This document shows, piece after piece, positions 35,239 through 43,586 of a stretch of DNA of 64,000 nucleotides; position 1 is the stretch's first letter, and each line of letters begins with the position of its first letter. The notes beneath the pieces are model-generated. The model did no database searches. It worked only from the letters and a program-made list of their open reading frames with translations, and was not told the origin of the DNA. The stretch is from contig NZ_BMSE01000005.1 in assembly GCF_014648995.1 (NCBI RefSeq), positions 310,001 to 374,000 on the forward strand, given 5' to 3'. The translations under genes and the position numbers were made by a program. This DNA comes from Streptomyces massasporeus (GTDB lineage Bacteria > Actinomycetota > Actinomycetes > Streptomycetales > Streptomycetaceae).

Positions 35239-36819
35239 ATGGAGATCCCCCACTTCGGCCTCCCGCCCGAGCTCGCCGGCCGGATGAGCATGGCGGAGCA
35301 GCACGAGTACCTGCGGACCCGGCTGTCGCGGCGGCGCACGCTGGTGACGGCGGGCGCGGTGGCGAGCGGGCTGCTGACCGGCTGCTCCGCTTCCGGCTCC
35401 CGTTCGGGGCAGGCCGGAGCCACGGCGACCGGCGGCCCGTCGCCGAGCACGTCGCAGGCGCCCGGCTCCCTGGTCACCCCCTTCGGCCGCCATCTGGCCT
35501 TCGGCGCCGATCCGAAGACCCAGATGCGGATCTCCTGGCAGGTGCCGCTCGCGGTGAAGAAGCCGTACGTCCGGGTGGGCCTGCGCCCCGACGACCTCGG
35601 CCGCAAGATCGAGGCGGAGCTGCGCGACCTGCACACCCCGGAGCTGAAAGGCATCCGGGCGGCGGTCGAGCAGTACTACCTGCACGCCGCGCTGGACGGC
35701 CTGCGCCCTGACACGACGTACTACTACGGCGTCGGCCACGAGGGCTTCGACCCGGCCATTCCACGGCACCGGTCGACCGTCACGTCCTTCCGCACGGCCC
35801 CGGCGAGTCCGCCCGAGCGGTTCGTGTTCACCGCGTTCGGCGACCAGGGCGTCGGTGACGAGGCGGCCCTCAACGACCGTACGCTGCTGCGCCGCAAGCC
35901 CGCCTTCCATCTGCACGCCGGCGACATCTGCTACGCCGATCCGACCGGCAAGGGCAAGGAGTCGGACGTCTTCGACGCGAGCCAGTGGGACCGGTTCCTC
36001 AAGCAGACCGAGCCCGTGGCCAGGTCGGTGCCGTGGATGGTGACGACCGGCAACCACGACATGGAGGCCTGGTACTCGCCCGACGGCTACGGCGGCCAGC
36101 TCGCCCGGTTCTCCCTGCCGGACAGCGGCTTCGACGCGCGTACGGCACCGGGCGTGTACGCCTTCACGTACGGCAACGTGGGCGTGGTCGCGCTGGACGC
36201 GAACGACGTGTCGTACGAGATCCCCGCCAACTTCGGTTACACGGAGGGGCGGCAGACGAAGTGGCTGGACGGCAAACTCGGCGAGTTGCGGTCCTCGAAG
36301 GACGTCGACTTCGTCGTCGTCTTCTTCCACCACTGCGCGTACTCGACGTCCACGCATGCCTCGGACGGCGGGGTGCGCGCCGAGTGGCTGCCGCTGTTCG
36401 CCCGGCACGAGGTGGACCTGGTGATCAACGGGCACAACCACGTCTACGAGCGGACGGACGCCATCCGGAACGGCGAGGTGGGCCGGCCGGTGCCGGTCGG
36501 CGGGACGACGGATCCGCGGCGGGACGGGATCGTGTACGTCACCGCGGGCGGCGGCGGCAAGGAGCTGTACGGCTTCCCCGACGGCGTGAAGGAGAGCTAC
36601 GAGGGGAACGCCGCCGACCACGAGCCGGTCAGCACGTTCCGGTGGACCAAGTCCCGGGACACCAAGGCGGAGTCGGCGCAGTGGTCACGGGTGCGCTACC
36701 GCGGTTTCTCGTTCCTCTCGGTGGAGGCGGTCAGCGGCGCCAGGCCGAGACTGAAGGTGTCGGCGCTGGCGTCGAGCGGTGAGCGGATCGACCACTTCGA
36801 GGTGCGGCGCGGGGCGTGA
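35239..36819 (+). CDS. Exported metallophosphoesterase (purple acid phosphatase-like), predicted lipoprotein
   Basis: 526-residue enzyme. After about 30 residues comes SRRRTLVTAGAVASGLLTGC, a twin-arginine-like signal with lipobox LTGC, so it is probably exported and lipid-anchored. A fibronectin-like N-terminal domain (about residues 75-195) precedes the dinuclear-metal phosphoesterase core: FGDQGVGD, HAGDICYAD, TTGNHDMEAWY, FFHHCAYS and NGHNHVYER, the full set of metal ligands of the purple-acid-phosphatase branch. ATG 35239 is taken; ATGs at 35284 and 35290 are alternatives. It probably scavenges phosphate from organic esters. Confidence 0.88.
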   Translation: MEIPHFGLPPELAGRMSMAEQHEYLRTRLSRRRTLVTAGAVASGLLTGCSASGSRSGQAGATATGGPSPSTSQAPGSLVTPFGRHLAFGADPKTQMRISWQVPLAVKKPYVRVGLRPDDLGRKIEAELRDLHTPELKGIRAAVEQYYLHAALDGLRPDTTYYYGVGHEGFDPAIPRHRSTVTSFRTAPASPPERFVFTAFGDQGVGDEAALNDRTLLRRKPAFHLHAGDICYADPTGKGKESDVFDASQWDRFLKQTEPVARSVPWMVTTGNHDMEAWYSPDGYGGQLARFSLPDSGFDARTAPGVYAFTYGNVGVVALDANDVSYEIPANFGYTEGRQTKWLDGKLGELRSSKDVDFVVVFFHHCAYSTSTHASDGGVRAEWLPLFARHEVDLVINGHNHVYERTDAIRNGEVGRPVPVGGTTDPRRDGIVYVTAGGGGKELYGFPDGVKESYEGNAADHEPVSTFRWTKSRDTKAESAQWSRVRYRGFSFLSVEAVSGARPRLKVSALASSGERIDHFEVRRGA

Positions 36820-36832
36820 GACCCCGCGCCGC
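36804..36832. terminator. Hairpin terminator over metallophosphoesterase stop codon
   Basis: gcggcgcgggg pairs with ccccgcgccgc around a 7-nt loop that contains the TGA stop of the metallophosphoesterase. An 11-bp stem in the gap to the convergent 43-residue gene; it should end both transcripts. Confidence 0.6.
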
Positions 36833-36873
36833 GCCTCATCGGGCGGCTCCCGGTCCTGTATGCGGTGTGCGGC

Positions 36874-37005
36874 TCAGTGGCCGCTGGATCCGCCGTTGTC
36901 CCTGCGGTCGAGGGCGCGCTGGAGCGCGGCGGCGGCGTTCTTCCGGTCGGACTCGGTCGTACGGGAGACGTGACGGACTCGGCGGCGGACGGTCGTCTCG
37001 GCCAT
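36874..37005 (-). CDS. Small basic protein of 43 residues
   Basis: Sequence starts MAETTVRRRVRHVSRTTESD and ends DRRDNGGSSGH. It is highly charged, predicted mostly helical in the middle (RKNAAAALQRALDRR), with no membrane segment. Good GAAGGAG lies 8 nt before ATG 37005 and codon use is GC3-rich, supporting a real gene. A longer in-frame extension to 37098 runs over AT-richer leader DNA and lacks a ribosome site. Function unknown; composition suggests nucleic-acid or protein binding. Confidence 0.65.
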   Translation of the reverse strand: MAETTVRRRVRHVSRTTESDRKNAAAALQRALDRRDNGGSSGH

Positions 37006-37253
37006 GGGAAATCGACTCCTTCGACAGCACGGAGTGCACAGGGAGGTATACGAGACGCCGGAGGGGGCGGGGAGCGGTGCCGCAGGGGTTGCCTGCACGG
37101 GGCCCGGCTCACGACCGCCATTCGCTTGGTCGAGCGAGACGTTCGGCTCCTACAAAACTAAGGGAGCGCGGAGCGTCTGTCTCCACAATTACTCGGACTT
37201 CCTACTATCTGAGACGGTGGACTGGGTCACACCGTGCTGACCTGCGGTGTTTT
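37006..37253. other. Untranslated spacer with AT-rich island
   Basis: No gene is supported here. Bases about 37150-37220 are clearly AT-richer than the surroundings (for example tacaaaactaaggg and ccacaattactcgg), consistent with promoter DNA for the 43-residue gene on the minus strand. I could not assign convincing -35 and -10 elements. Confidence 0.4.
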
Positions 37254-37796
37254 CTAGAGCACGTCGCCGTCGCGCCAGTCGAAGACCAGCTCGTGCGCGG
37301 GGTCGAGGAAGCCGGCCAGAGCGGTGCGGACGTACGTGCTGCCCTCCTCCTCCGGCAGCCGGACGATGCCCTCCCGCGGGCTGAGTGCGTGCACCCGGCC
37401 GGTCCACGGCTCCCAGCCGCGGGAGGTGTAGAGCAGGGCCCCGTCGTCGCTCGCGGACAGGGCGCCGAGGTCGTAGGCGCGGTCGACGACGCGCTCCAGT
37501 TCCGCCATGACCCGCCCGCCGAGGCCACCGCGACGGGCGTCGGCGCGCACGGCGACGTTCTCGACGTACCCGGCCCGCAGCCACCGCCCGCCGTGCCGCA
37601 CCCGTCGCATCACGACCGCCCCGTGCGCGGCGAGCCCGGAGTCGTCGTGCACGAGGGCGTGCACACCGCCGAGACCGTGATCCCAGTCCTCGTCACCGAA
37701 GTCCCCCTCGAACGCGGCGTCCAGCAGGCCGCGTACGGCGTCGAGTTCGGCGGGGGTCAGATCGGCGGTGTGGGCGGTGCGCACTCGGATGGTCAT
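37254..37796 (-). CDS. GNAT acetyltransferase resembling aminoglycoside 2'-N-acetyltransferase AAC(2')-I
   Basis: 180-residue acetyl-CoA-dependent acetyltransferase. From memory it aligns over its whole length with mycobacterial AAC(2')-Ic: TAHTADLT; AFEGDFGDEDWDHGLGGVHA; HGAVVMRR; GYVENVAVRADARRGGLGGR (acetyl-CoA pyrophosphate loop); YDLGALSASDDGALLYTSRG; and the end FDWRDGDVL. That family acetylates the 2' amine of aminoglycosides and may serve a housekeeping role. Stands alone between the small basic gene and pruA; promoter not evident. Activity on drugs is unproven. Confidence 0.8.
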   Translation of the reverse strand: MTIRVRTAHTADLTPAELDAVRGLLDAAFEGDFGDEDWDHGLGGVHALVHDDSGLAAHGAVVMRRVRHGGRWLRAGYVENVAVRADARRGGLGGRVMAELERVVDRAYDLGALSASDDGALLYTSRGWEPWTGRVHALSPREGIVRLPEEEGSTYVRTALAGFLDPAHELVFDWRDGDVL

Positions 37797-37869
37797 CGGC
37801 CCAGTCTTTCTCCGGACATGCCGACGGGCCAGGTCTTTTCGACCCGGCCCGTCGGTTCGTTCGGGGGTG

Positions 37870-39501
37870 TCAGCCCATGTGCGGGTACGTGTAGTCCGTC
37901 GGCGGGACCAGCGTCTCCTTGATGGCGCGGGTCAGGGTCCAGCGCATCAGGTTCTGAGGGGCGCCGGCCTTGTCGTTGGTGCCGGAGGCGCGGCCGCCGC
38001 CGAAGGGCTGCTGGCCGACGACGGCGCCGGTCGACTTGTCGTTGATGTAGAAGTTGCCGGCCGCGTAGCGGAGCTTGTCGGCCGTGTAGGCCGCCGCCGC
38101 GCGGTCGTTCGCGATGACCGAGCCGGTCAGGGCGTAGTCGGAGACGGACTCCATCTGGGTCAGCATCTCGTCGTACTTGTCGTCCTCGTAGACGTGCACG
38201 GCGATGATCGGGCCGAAGTACTCGGTGCGGAAGACCTCGTTCTCCGGGTCGGTGCACTCGATGACGGTCGGGCGCACGAAGTAGCCCACGGAGTCGTCGT
38301 AGGTGCCGCCCGCGACGATCGTGCAGGAGGCGTCCTCCTTGGCGCGGTCGATGGCGGCCTTGTTCTTGGCGAAGGCACGCTCGTCGATGACGGCGCCGAT
38401 GAAGTTCGACAGGTCGGTGACGTCACCCATCTTGATGCCGTCGACCTCGGCGGCCAGCTCCTCCTTGAAACCGGAGTTCCAGATCGAGGCGGGGATGTAC
38501 GCCCGGGAGGTGGCGCTGCACTTCTGGCCCTGGAACTCGAAGGCACCGCGGGTGAACGCCGTCTTCAGGATCGCCGGGTCGGCCGACGGGTGGGCGACGA
38601 GGAAGTCCTTGCCGCCGGTCTCGCCGACGAGGCGCGGGTAGGTGCGGTACTTCTCGATGTTGTTGCCGACCGTCTTCCACAGGTACTGGAAGGTGGGGGT
38701 CGAGCCGGTGAAGTGGATGCCGGCGAGGTCGCGGTGCTCCAGGGCGACCTTGGAGACCTCGATGCCGTCGCCGGTGACGAGGTTGATGACGCCCTTGGGC
38801 AGACCGGCCTCCTCCAGCAGCTGCATCAGCAGCACGGCGGCGTGGGTCTGCGTCGGGGACGGCTTCCAGACGACGACGTTGCCCATCAGGGCGGGGGCCG
38901 TCGGGAGGTTGCCCGCGATCGCGGTGAAGTTGAAGGGCGTGACCGCGTAGACGAAGCCCTCCAGCGGGCGGTGGTCCAGGCGGTTCCACACGCCCGGGGA
39001 GTTCGCCGGGGGCTGCTCGGCGAGCAGGTTGCGGGCGTAGGAGACGTTGAACCGCCAGAAGTCGATCAGCTCGCAGGGCGTGTCGATCTCGGCCTGCTGG
39101 GCGGTCTTGGACTGGCCGAGCATGGTGGAGGCGGCGAGCGTCTCGCGCCAGGGGCCGGACAGCAGCTCGGCGGCGCGCAGGATGATCGCCGCGCGGTCGT
39201 CGAAGGACATCGCACGCCAGGCGGGCGCGGCGGCCAGGGCCGCGTCGATGGCGTCCTGGGCGTCCGCCTGCGTGGCGTTGCGGTACGTGCCGAGCACGGC
39301 CTGGTGGTTGTGCGGCTGGACGACCTGGAAGGCCTCGCCGCCGCCCATCCGCTTCTCGCCGCCGATGGTGCAGGGCAGGTCGACGGGGTTGTCGGCCAGC
39401 TCCTTCAGCCTGGCCTCCAGCCGGGCGCGCTCGGGCGAGCCGGGGGCGTAGCCGTGCACCGGCTCGTTGACGGGGGTGGGGACCTGGGTCACAGCGTCCA
39501 T
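37870..39501 (-). CDS. pruA: L-glutamate gamma-semialdehyde (1-pyrroline-5-carboxylate) dehydrogenase
   Basis: 543-residue NAD-dependent aldehyde dehydrogenase, second step of proline degradation to glutamate. Aldehyde-dehydrogenase motifs: VVWKPSPTQTHAAVLLMQLL, GSTPTFQYLWKTV, catalytic Glu in LVGETGGKDF and catalytic Cys in FEFQGQKCSATSRAYIP; the C-terminal PFGGGRASGTNDKAG is typical of the P5C branch. ATG 39501 has AAGGAG 9 nt upstream. It follows the proline dehydrogenase gene after 90 bp that contain several small hairpins. Both enzymes are separate here, not fused as in enteric PutA. Confidence 0.95.
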   Translation of the reverse strand: MDAVTQVPTPVNEPVHGYAPGSPERARLEARLKELADNPVDLPCTIGGEKRMGGGEAFQVVQPHNHQAVLGTYRNATQADAQDAIDAALAAAPAWRAMSFDDRAAIILRAAELLSGPWRETLAASTMLGQSKTAQQAEIDTPCELIDFWRFNVSYARNLLAEQPPANSPGVWNRLDHRPLEGFVYAVTPFNFTAIAGNLPTAPALMGNVVVWKPSPTQTHAAVLLMQLLEEAGLPKGVINLVTGDGIEVSKVALEHRDLAGIHFTGSTPTFQYLWKTVGNNIEKYRTYPRLVGETGGKDFLVAHPSADPAILKTAFTRGAFEFQGQKCSATSRAYIPASIWNSGFKEELAAEVDGIKMGDVTDLSNFIGAVIDERAFAKNKAAIDRAKEDASCTIVAGGTYDDSVGYFVRPTVIECTDPENEVFRTEYFGPIIAVHVYEDDKYDEMLTQMESVSDYALTGSVIANDRAAAAYTADKLRYAAGNFYINDKSTGAVVGQQPFGGGRASGTNDKAGAPQNLMRWTLTRAIKETLVPPTDYTYPHMG

Positions 39502-39540
39502 GTTTTCCGTAACTCCTTACTGAGCGGTGATTCGGTCTCG

Positions 39541-39590
39541 GCCCTTGACGGGCTCCAGGCCCTTCAAGGGCTCTCGCCCCTCGAAGGGCG
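39541..39590 (-). promoter_or_regulatory. Tandem small hairpins in proline dehydrogenase-pruA spacer
   Basis: Three short dyads of a gccctt/aagggc type follow one another: cccttgacggg (39542-39552), the perfect gccctt-c-aagggc (39559-39571), and cgcccctcgaagggcg (39575-39590). They lie 40-90 bp before pruA on its strand, so they would be in the intercistronic mRNA. They may cap the first cistron or moderate pruA expression. Confidence 0.4.
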
Positions 39591-39591
39591 G

Positions 39592-40518
39592 TCAGCCCTT
39601 GGTGAGCATCGAACGGGCGAAGAAGCGCAGGTTGGCCGGCTTCTCCGCGAGACGGCGCATGAAGTAGCCGTACCAGTCGGTGCCGTACGCGGTGTACACG
39701 CGCATCCGGTGGCCCTCGGCGGCCAGCCGCAGGTGCTCGTCGGTGCGGATGCCGTACAGCATCTGGAACTCGTACTCGTCGAGCTTTCGCCCGGCCTGGT
39801 GGGCGAGTTTCTGGCCGATCGCGATCAGGCGCGGGTCGTGGGACCCGATCATCGGGTACCCCTCCCCTTGCATCAACGTCCGCAGAATACGGACGTATGC
39901 CCGGTCGATCTCGTGTTTGTCCTGGTACGCGACCGACGCGGGCTCCTTGTACGCGCCCTTGACCAGTCGGACCCGGCTGCCGCTCCCGGCCAGGCGGCGG
40001 GCGTCGGCCTCGGTGCGGAACAGGTACGCCTGGATGACGCAGCCGGTCTGCGGGAAGTCCTTCCGCAGCTCCTCGTGGATGGCGAACATCGAGTCGAGGG
40101 TGGTGTGGTCCTCGGCGTCGAGCGTGACCGTGGTGCCGATCTCGGCAGCGGCCTCGACAACCGGGCGGACGTTGCTCAGGGCCAGCTCGTGGCCGCCCTC
40201 CAGCGCCTGACCGAACATCGACAGCTTCACCGACATCTCGGCGCGGGTACCGAGCTCCAGCGGCTTGAGGCGGTCGACGAGCTCCAGGTAGGCGTCCCGG
40301 GCGGCGGCGGCCTGCGCGGGGTTGGTGATGTCCTCGCCGACGACGTCCATCGTCAGTTCGAGGCCGTGATCGGCGAGCTCCCGGACGACGGGGACGATGT
40401 CGTCGACGTCCTCGCCCGGGATGAAGCGGTCGACGACCTGCTTGGTCACCGGTGCCGCCGAGATCAGGCGTCGCATCCGGTCGCTGCGGGACGCGGCGAG
40501 AATCACGGGACCCAGCAC
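39592..40518 (-). CDS. Proline dehydrogenase
   Basis: 308-residue FAD enzyme oxidising proline to 1-pyrroline-5-carboxylate, first step of proline use. Barrel motifs are visible: DAEDHTTLDSMFAIHEEL, CVIQAYLFRTEADARRL, RVRLVKGAYKEPASVAYQDK (Lys/Gly substrate loop), and EFQMLYGIRTDEHLRL followed by VYTAYGTDWYGYFMRRLAEK. GTG 40518 has TGGAGG 8 nt upstream. A longer reading to 40644 has AT-rich non-coding-like codons and is rejected. Operon with pruA; divergent from the PucR regulator, the likely controller. Confidence 0.94.
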   Translation of the reverse strand: MLGPVILAASRSDRMRRLISAAPVTKQVVDRFIPGEDVDDIVPVVRELADHGLELTMDVVGEDITNPAQAAAARDAYLELVDRLKPLELGTRAEMSVKLSMFGQALEGGHELALSNVRPVVEAAAEIGTTVTLDAEDHTTLDSMFAIHEELRKDFPQTGCVIQAYLFRTEADARRLAGSGSRVRLVKGAYKEPASVAYQDKHEIDRAYVRILRTLMQGEGYPMIGSHDPRLIAIGQKLAHQAGRKLDEYEFQMLYGIRTDEHLRLAAEGHRMRVYTAYGTDWYGYFMRRLAEKPANLRFFARSMLTKG

Positions 40519-40709
40519 GGGGCACCTCCAGAGCACAAGCAACGTGAAGGCCGGACCCCTCGCGGATGGCGCGTCGGGTACGGCACGGAGAACCACCGTG
40601 AAACCTAGGGATCCCTCCGATCGTCGGCCATCGACAGCTGTCACGCATCCGTGCCGCAGATCTCAGACAGATGTATGAAGGGGTCCGGAAAGTGCGCGAC
40701 AATGCCCGG

Positions 40710-42275
40710 GTGACGTCGGAACACAGGGGCGACTACGAGGAGCTGGTCGACGAGATCTCGGAGCTGCTCGGCGCGCCCGCGACCCTGGAGAACCGGGACT
40801 TCGAGCTGATCGCCTTCGGTGCCTACGACAGCGAGGGCGACCTCGATCCGTCGGCCCTGGACCCGGTGCGCACCCGCTCGATCCTCACCCGCCGCTCGAC
40901 GGCGGCGGTCCGGGCGTGGTTCGAGGGCTTCGGCATCACCCGGGCGACGGGCCCGGTCCGCATCCCCCCGACACCGGAGGCCGGGGTCTACCGGGGCCGG
41001 ATCTGTCTCCCCGTCCGCCACCGGGGCGTGGTGCACGGCTACATCTGGCTCCTGGACGACGATCCCGGCCCGAGCGAACGCCAGCTCACCGCCGCCATGG
41101 GGGTCACGGCCCGCATCGGCGCCCTGCTCGCGGACGAGGCCCAGCACGGTGCCGACCTCAGCCGCGAACTGAGAGCGGTCCTCACGGCCGAGCGCGGCTG
41201 GCAGAGCGACATGGCCGTCGCCGAGCTCCGCACGGCCCTCGGCCCCCGCGCCGACGGCCTCCACGCCCTGATGTGCGTCGCTCCCTGGCCCTCGGCGGAT
41301 CCGGACGACGCCCCCTCGGTCCGCGCGGTCCCCGGCGCGACGGCCCTGTGCACGCTGCCGTGGGGCGCGACGGCCCAGTGCCTGGCGCTCCTGATCCGCC
41401 TGCGCTCCCCTGACGTCCTCACCCCGGCGACCACGGCGGCGGGGCGGCTGCTGGAGCGGGCGCGAGGGGGAAGCGGCGCGGGGAGCGCGGCTGCGCGGGG
41501 GGCCGGCGGCAGCGGTCCTCCGAGCGCCGCTTCCCGGGGAGCGGGCGGCAGCGGCCGGGGCGCAGACGCCACCGGCGGCACGGATGGATCCTCCACGGGC
41601 CCGGGCCCGGCGGGTTCAACGGGCACAGCGGGCACAGCGGGCACGGCGAGTGGAACAGGCACGGCAAGCAGAGCGGGCACGAGCGGAACAGGCACGGCGA
41701 GCAGAGCGGGCACGAGCGGAACAGGCACGGCGAGCAGAGCGGGCACGAGCGGAACAGGCACGGCGAGCAGAGCGGGCACGAGCGGAACTGGCGCAGCCGG
41801 CTCCGGCGCCGGTGCCGCCACCCCCCGCTCCAGCCCCGCCGCGGGTGGCGCCACCTCCCACTCCGGCCCCGCTGCCGGTGTCGCCACCCCCCGCACCGGC
41901 CTCGCCGACCTGGCGACCGCATGGGCGGAGGCGTCGGCGGCCGCCCGGGCGGCACTGGCCGAGGCGCGGTTCGGGCCGGTCGCGCAGTGGGCGTCGATCG
42001 GGCCGTTCCGCCTGCTCACGGCCCTGCCCCCGGAGGTCGCCCACGACCCCGTCGCCCGCACGCTGCTCGCCCCGGTCCACCACGAACTCGCCCGGACCGC
42101 CGAGGTCTTCCTCGACTGCGCCGGACAGGCCGCCCGGGCCGCCGCCGAGCTGGGCATCCACCGCCAGACCCTGTACTACCGGCTGTCCCGCATCGAGAAG
42201 CTCACCGGGCTCGACCTGGACGACGGAGAGGACCGGCTGCTGCTGCACATGGCCCTGAAGGCTCACCGACTGTGA
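40710..42275 (+). CDS. PucR family transcriptional regulator with repetitive linker
   Basis: 521-residue regulator, probably of proline degradation by position. N-terminal region [20 protein letters not shown] and [12 protein letters not shown] is GAF/PucR-like. The C-terminal helix-turn-helix is [20 protein letters not shown] with LTGLDLDD. Between them is a low-complexity Gly/Ala/Ser/Thr linker (about residues 255-405) containing four 11-residue repeats [11 protein letters not shown]. The GTG 40710 start lies 7 nt after GACAAT, suggesting a leaderless mRNA. An ATG at 40671 is in frame but has no ribosome site. The 3' end overlaps a possible GTG start of the next gene. Confidence 0.87.
   Translation: MTSEHRGDYEELVDEISELLGAPATLENRDFELIAFGAYDSEGDLDPSALDPVRTRSILTRRSTAAVRAWFEGFGITRATGPVRIPPTPEAGVYRGRICLPVRHRGVVHGYIWLLDDDPGPSERQLTAAMGVTARIGALLADEAQHGADLSRELRAVLTAERGWQSDMAVAELRTALGPRADGLHALMCVAPWPSADPDDAPSVRAVPGATALCTLPWGATAQCLALLIRLRSPDVLTPATTAAGRLLERARGGSGAGSAAARGAGGSGPPSAASRGAGGSGRGADATGGTDGSSTGPGPAGSTGTAGTAGTASGTGTASRAGTSGTGTASRAGTSGTGTASRAGTSGTGTASRAGTSGTGAAGSGAGAATPRSSPAAGGATSHSGPAAGVATPRTGLADLATAWAEASAAARAALAEARFGPVAQWASIGPFRLLTALPPEVAHDPVARTLLAPVHHELARTAEVFLDCAGQAARAAAELGIHRQTLYYRLSRIEKLTGLDLDDGEDRLLLHMALKAHRL
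41652..41783 (+). repeat. 33-bp minisatellite, four copies, in PucR linker
   Basis: Four head-to-tail 33-bp units start at 41652, 41685, 41718 and 41751, encoding [11 protein letters not shown]. Copies 2-4 are identical; copy 1 differs by one base (a for g in cggc[a/g]agc). A degenerate fifth copy begins at 41784 (ggaactggcg), and imperfect gcacagcgg/gcacggcg units precede. Multiples of 3 keep the frame when copies are gained or lost. Confidence 0.95.
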
Positions 42276-42289
42276 GGACGGGCCCGCCC

Positions 42290-42952
42290 ATGCCCATGCC
42301 CCTGCCCCTGCTGCTGCTCGACCTGGACAACACCCTGGTCGACCGGGACGCCGCGTTCCGTGCGGCGGTCGCGGACTTCCTGGCCGAGCACGCCCTGCCC
42401 GCGCACGACGCCGAGTGGCTGATGACCGTCGACGCCGGTGGCTACACGCCCCGCGCCGAGGTGGCCCGGGCCGTGCACGCGCGGTACGGCGAGAGGGCGC
42501 CCGGGCGCGCCGTCCGCGATCTGCTCGACCGGGGTGCGGCCGACCGCGTCGTCCTGTCCGGCCCGGTCCGTGGGGCCCTCGCCCGGGCACTCACCGCCGG
42601 CTGGACCCTGGTGATCGTCACCAACGGCCGTACCGCGCAACAGGAGACGAAGATCCGCACCACCGGGCTAGACGCGCTGGTCCACGGCTGGGTCGTCTCC
42701 GAGGCCGTCGGCCACAAGAAACCGGCGCCGGAGATCTTCCACGCCGCTGCCGCCACCGTCGGCGCCGGCCTCGACGGCGCCTGGGTGATCGGCGACTCCC
42801 CGCACGCCGACATCGCCGGCGCGGCCGGCATCGGCGCCCGAAGCGTCTGGCACCCGGACCGCCCCCGACACCGCGGCCGCCATCGACTCGGTCGTCGACG
42901 CCCCCGGGTGAGGGGGACGCGTCACTTCCCCTCGGCGGCCTCGATCACCTGA
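42290..42952 (+). CDS. HAD-family phosphatase with apparent C-terminal frameshift
   Basis: Reads 220 residues. Haloacid-dehalogenase motifs are intact: LLLDLDNTLVDRD (nucleophile Asp), VTNGRTAQQ, KKPAPEIF (Lys) and VIGDSPHADIAGAAGIGARS. After GARSVWHPDRP the frame turns Arg-rich (RHRGRHRLGRRRPRVRG), while the adjacent frame reads DTAAAIDSVVDAPG and stops at 42911, a normal family tail. One extra C in the run at 42862-42866 would explain it. ATG 42290 is used; GTG 42272 overlapping the PucR stop is an alternative. It is probably co-transcribed with the PucR gene. Substrate unknown. Confidence 0.8.
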   Translation: MPMPLPLLLLDLDNTLVDRDAAFRAAVADFLAEHALPAHDAEWLMTVDAGGYTPRAEVARAVHARYGERAPGRAVRDLLDRGAADRVVLSGPVRGALARALTAGWTLVIVTNGRTAQQETKIRTTGLDALVHGWVVSEAVGHKKPAPEIFHAAAATVGAGLDGAWVIGDSPHADIAGAAGIGARSVWHPDRPRHRGRHRLGRRRPRVRGTRHFPSAASIT

Positions 42953-43500
42953 CGCAGCCCCGCGGCGAGCTGCCCGGCCTCCGGGGCGCTCTTCGGATCG
43001 AAGGTCCACTGCGCCATGAGGCCCATCATCAGAGTCAGGTAGAAGTACCCGAGGGTGTCCACCCGCTCGTCCGTCACGTCTTCCTCGGGGCCGCCGTGGA
43101 AGAGCGTCACGATGCCGCGCGCTGCCTCCCGCTGGGCCCGGGCCAGATGGTCCCGCACCTCCGGCAGCTGGTCCCCCATGGCCACGATCTCCATGCTGAG
43201 CCGCCACATGGACCCGGGATCGCGCATGGTCCCGATGATGTTCGCCCACACCTCCGCGAAGCGCTCCAACGACCCCGGCTCGCCCCGCAGTTCACCGCCC
43301 CCCTCGAACGCGTCGGACATGCCCTCCACCATCTCGACGTACGCCTGCGCGAGCAGCGCGTCCTTCGAGCCGTAGTGGTAGCCGATCGACGCCAGGTTGG
43401 TGCCCGACTCCTTGACGATGTCGCGCGCGGTGGTGCGCAGGAAGCCCTTCGCCAGCAGGCAGCGCTTGGCGCCCTCGAGCAGATCCTCACGGTGTCCCAT
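42922..43500 (-). CDS. TetR/AcrR family transcriptional regulator
   Basis: 192-residue repressor. N-terminal DNA-binding block: GFLRTTARDIVKESGTNLAS, then IGYHYGSKDALLAQAY. The remaining part is an all-helical ligand domain. ATG 43500 has AAGGTG 8 nt upstream. It is divergent from a 14-helix MFS exporter, with a long palindrome between them, the classical arrangement of an exporter and its drug-responsive repressor. Confidence 0.92.
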   Translation of the reverse strand: MGHREDLLEGAKRCLLAKGFLRTTARDIVKESGTNLASIGYHYGSKDALLAQAYVEMVEGMSDAFEGGGELRGEPGSLERFAEVWANIIGTMRDPGSMWRLSMEIVAMGDQLPEVRDHLARAQREAARGIVTLFHGGPEEDVTDERVDTLGYFYLTLMMGLMAQWTFDPKSAPEAGQLAAGLRQVIEAAEGK

Positions 43501-43533
43501 GGCACATCACCTTACCCCGGGATCCAGACGAGC

Positions 43534-43568
43534 GTATTAAACAAACGTACTAGACAAGCGTTTAATAC
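43534..43568. promoter_or_regulatory. Operator palindrome between TetR and MFS exporter genes
   Basis: Perfect 9-bp arms gtattaaac and gtttaatac, 17 bp apart, in an AT-rich island of the 86-bp divergent spacer. Internal half-sites acgtact/tagacaagcg suggest a nested dyad. The right arm overlaps a -10-like TACACT (43566-43571) before the exporter, so binding would block it. Likely operator of the adjacent TetR protein (inference). Confidence 0.65.
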
Positions 43569-43586
43569 ACTCGTACAGTCCTGCCC

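Noticed and set aside
37768..40608. 946-residue plus-strand open reading over pruA and proline dehydrogenase
   Set aside because: Antisense to two certain catabolic genes; its sequence is a repetitive Val/Asp/Gly shadow.
41652..41783. CRISPR array
   Set aside because: Repeats are directly adjacent with no spacers, in frame within the PucR gene; it is a minisatellite.
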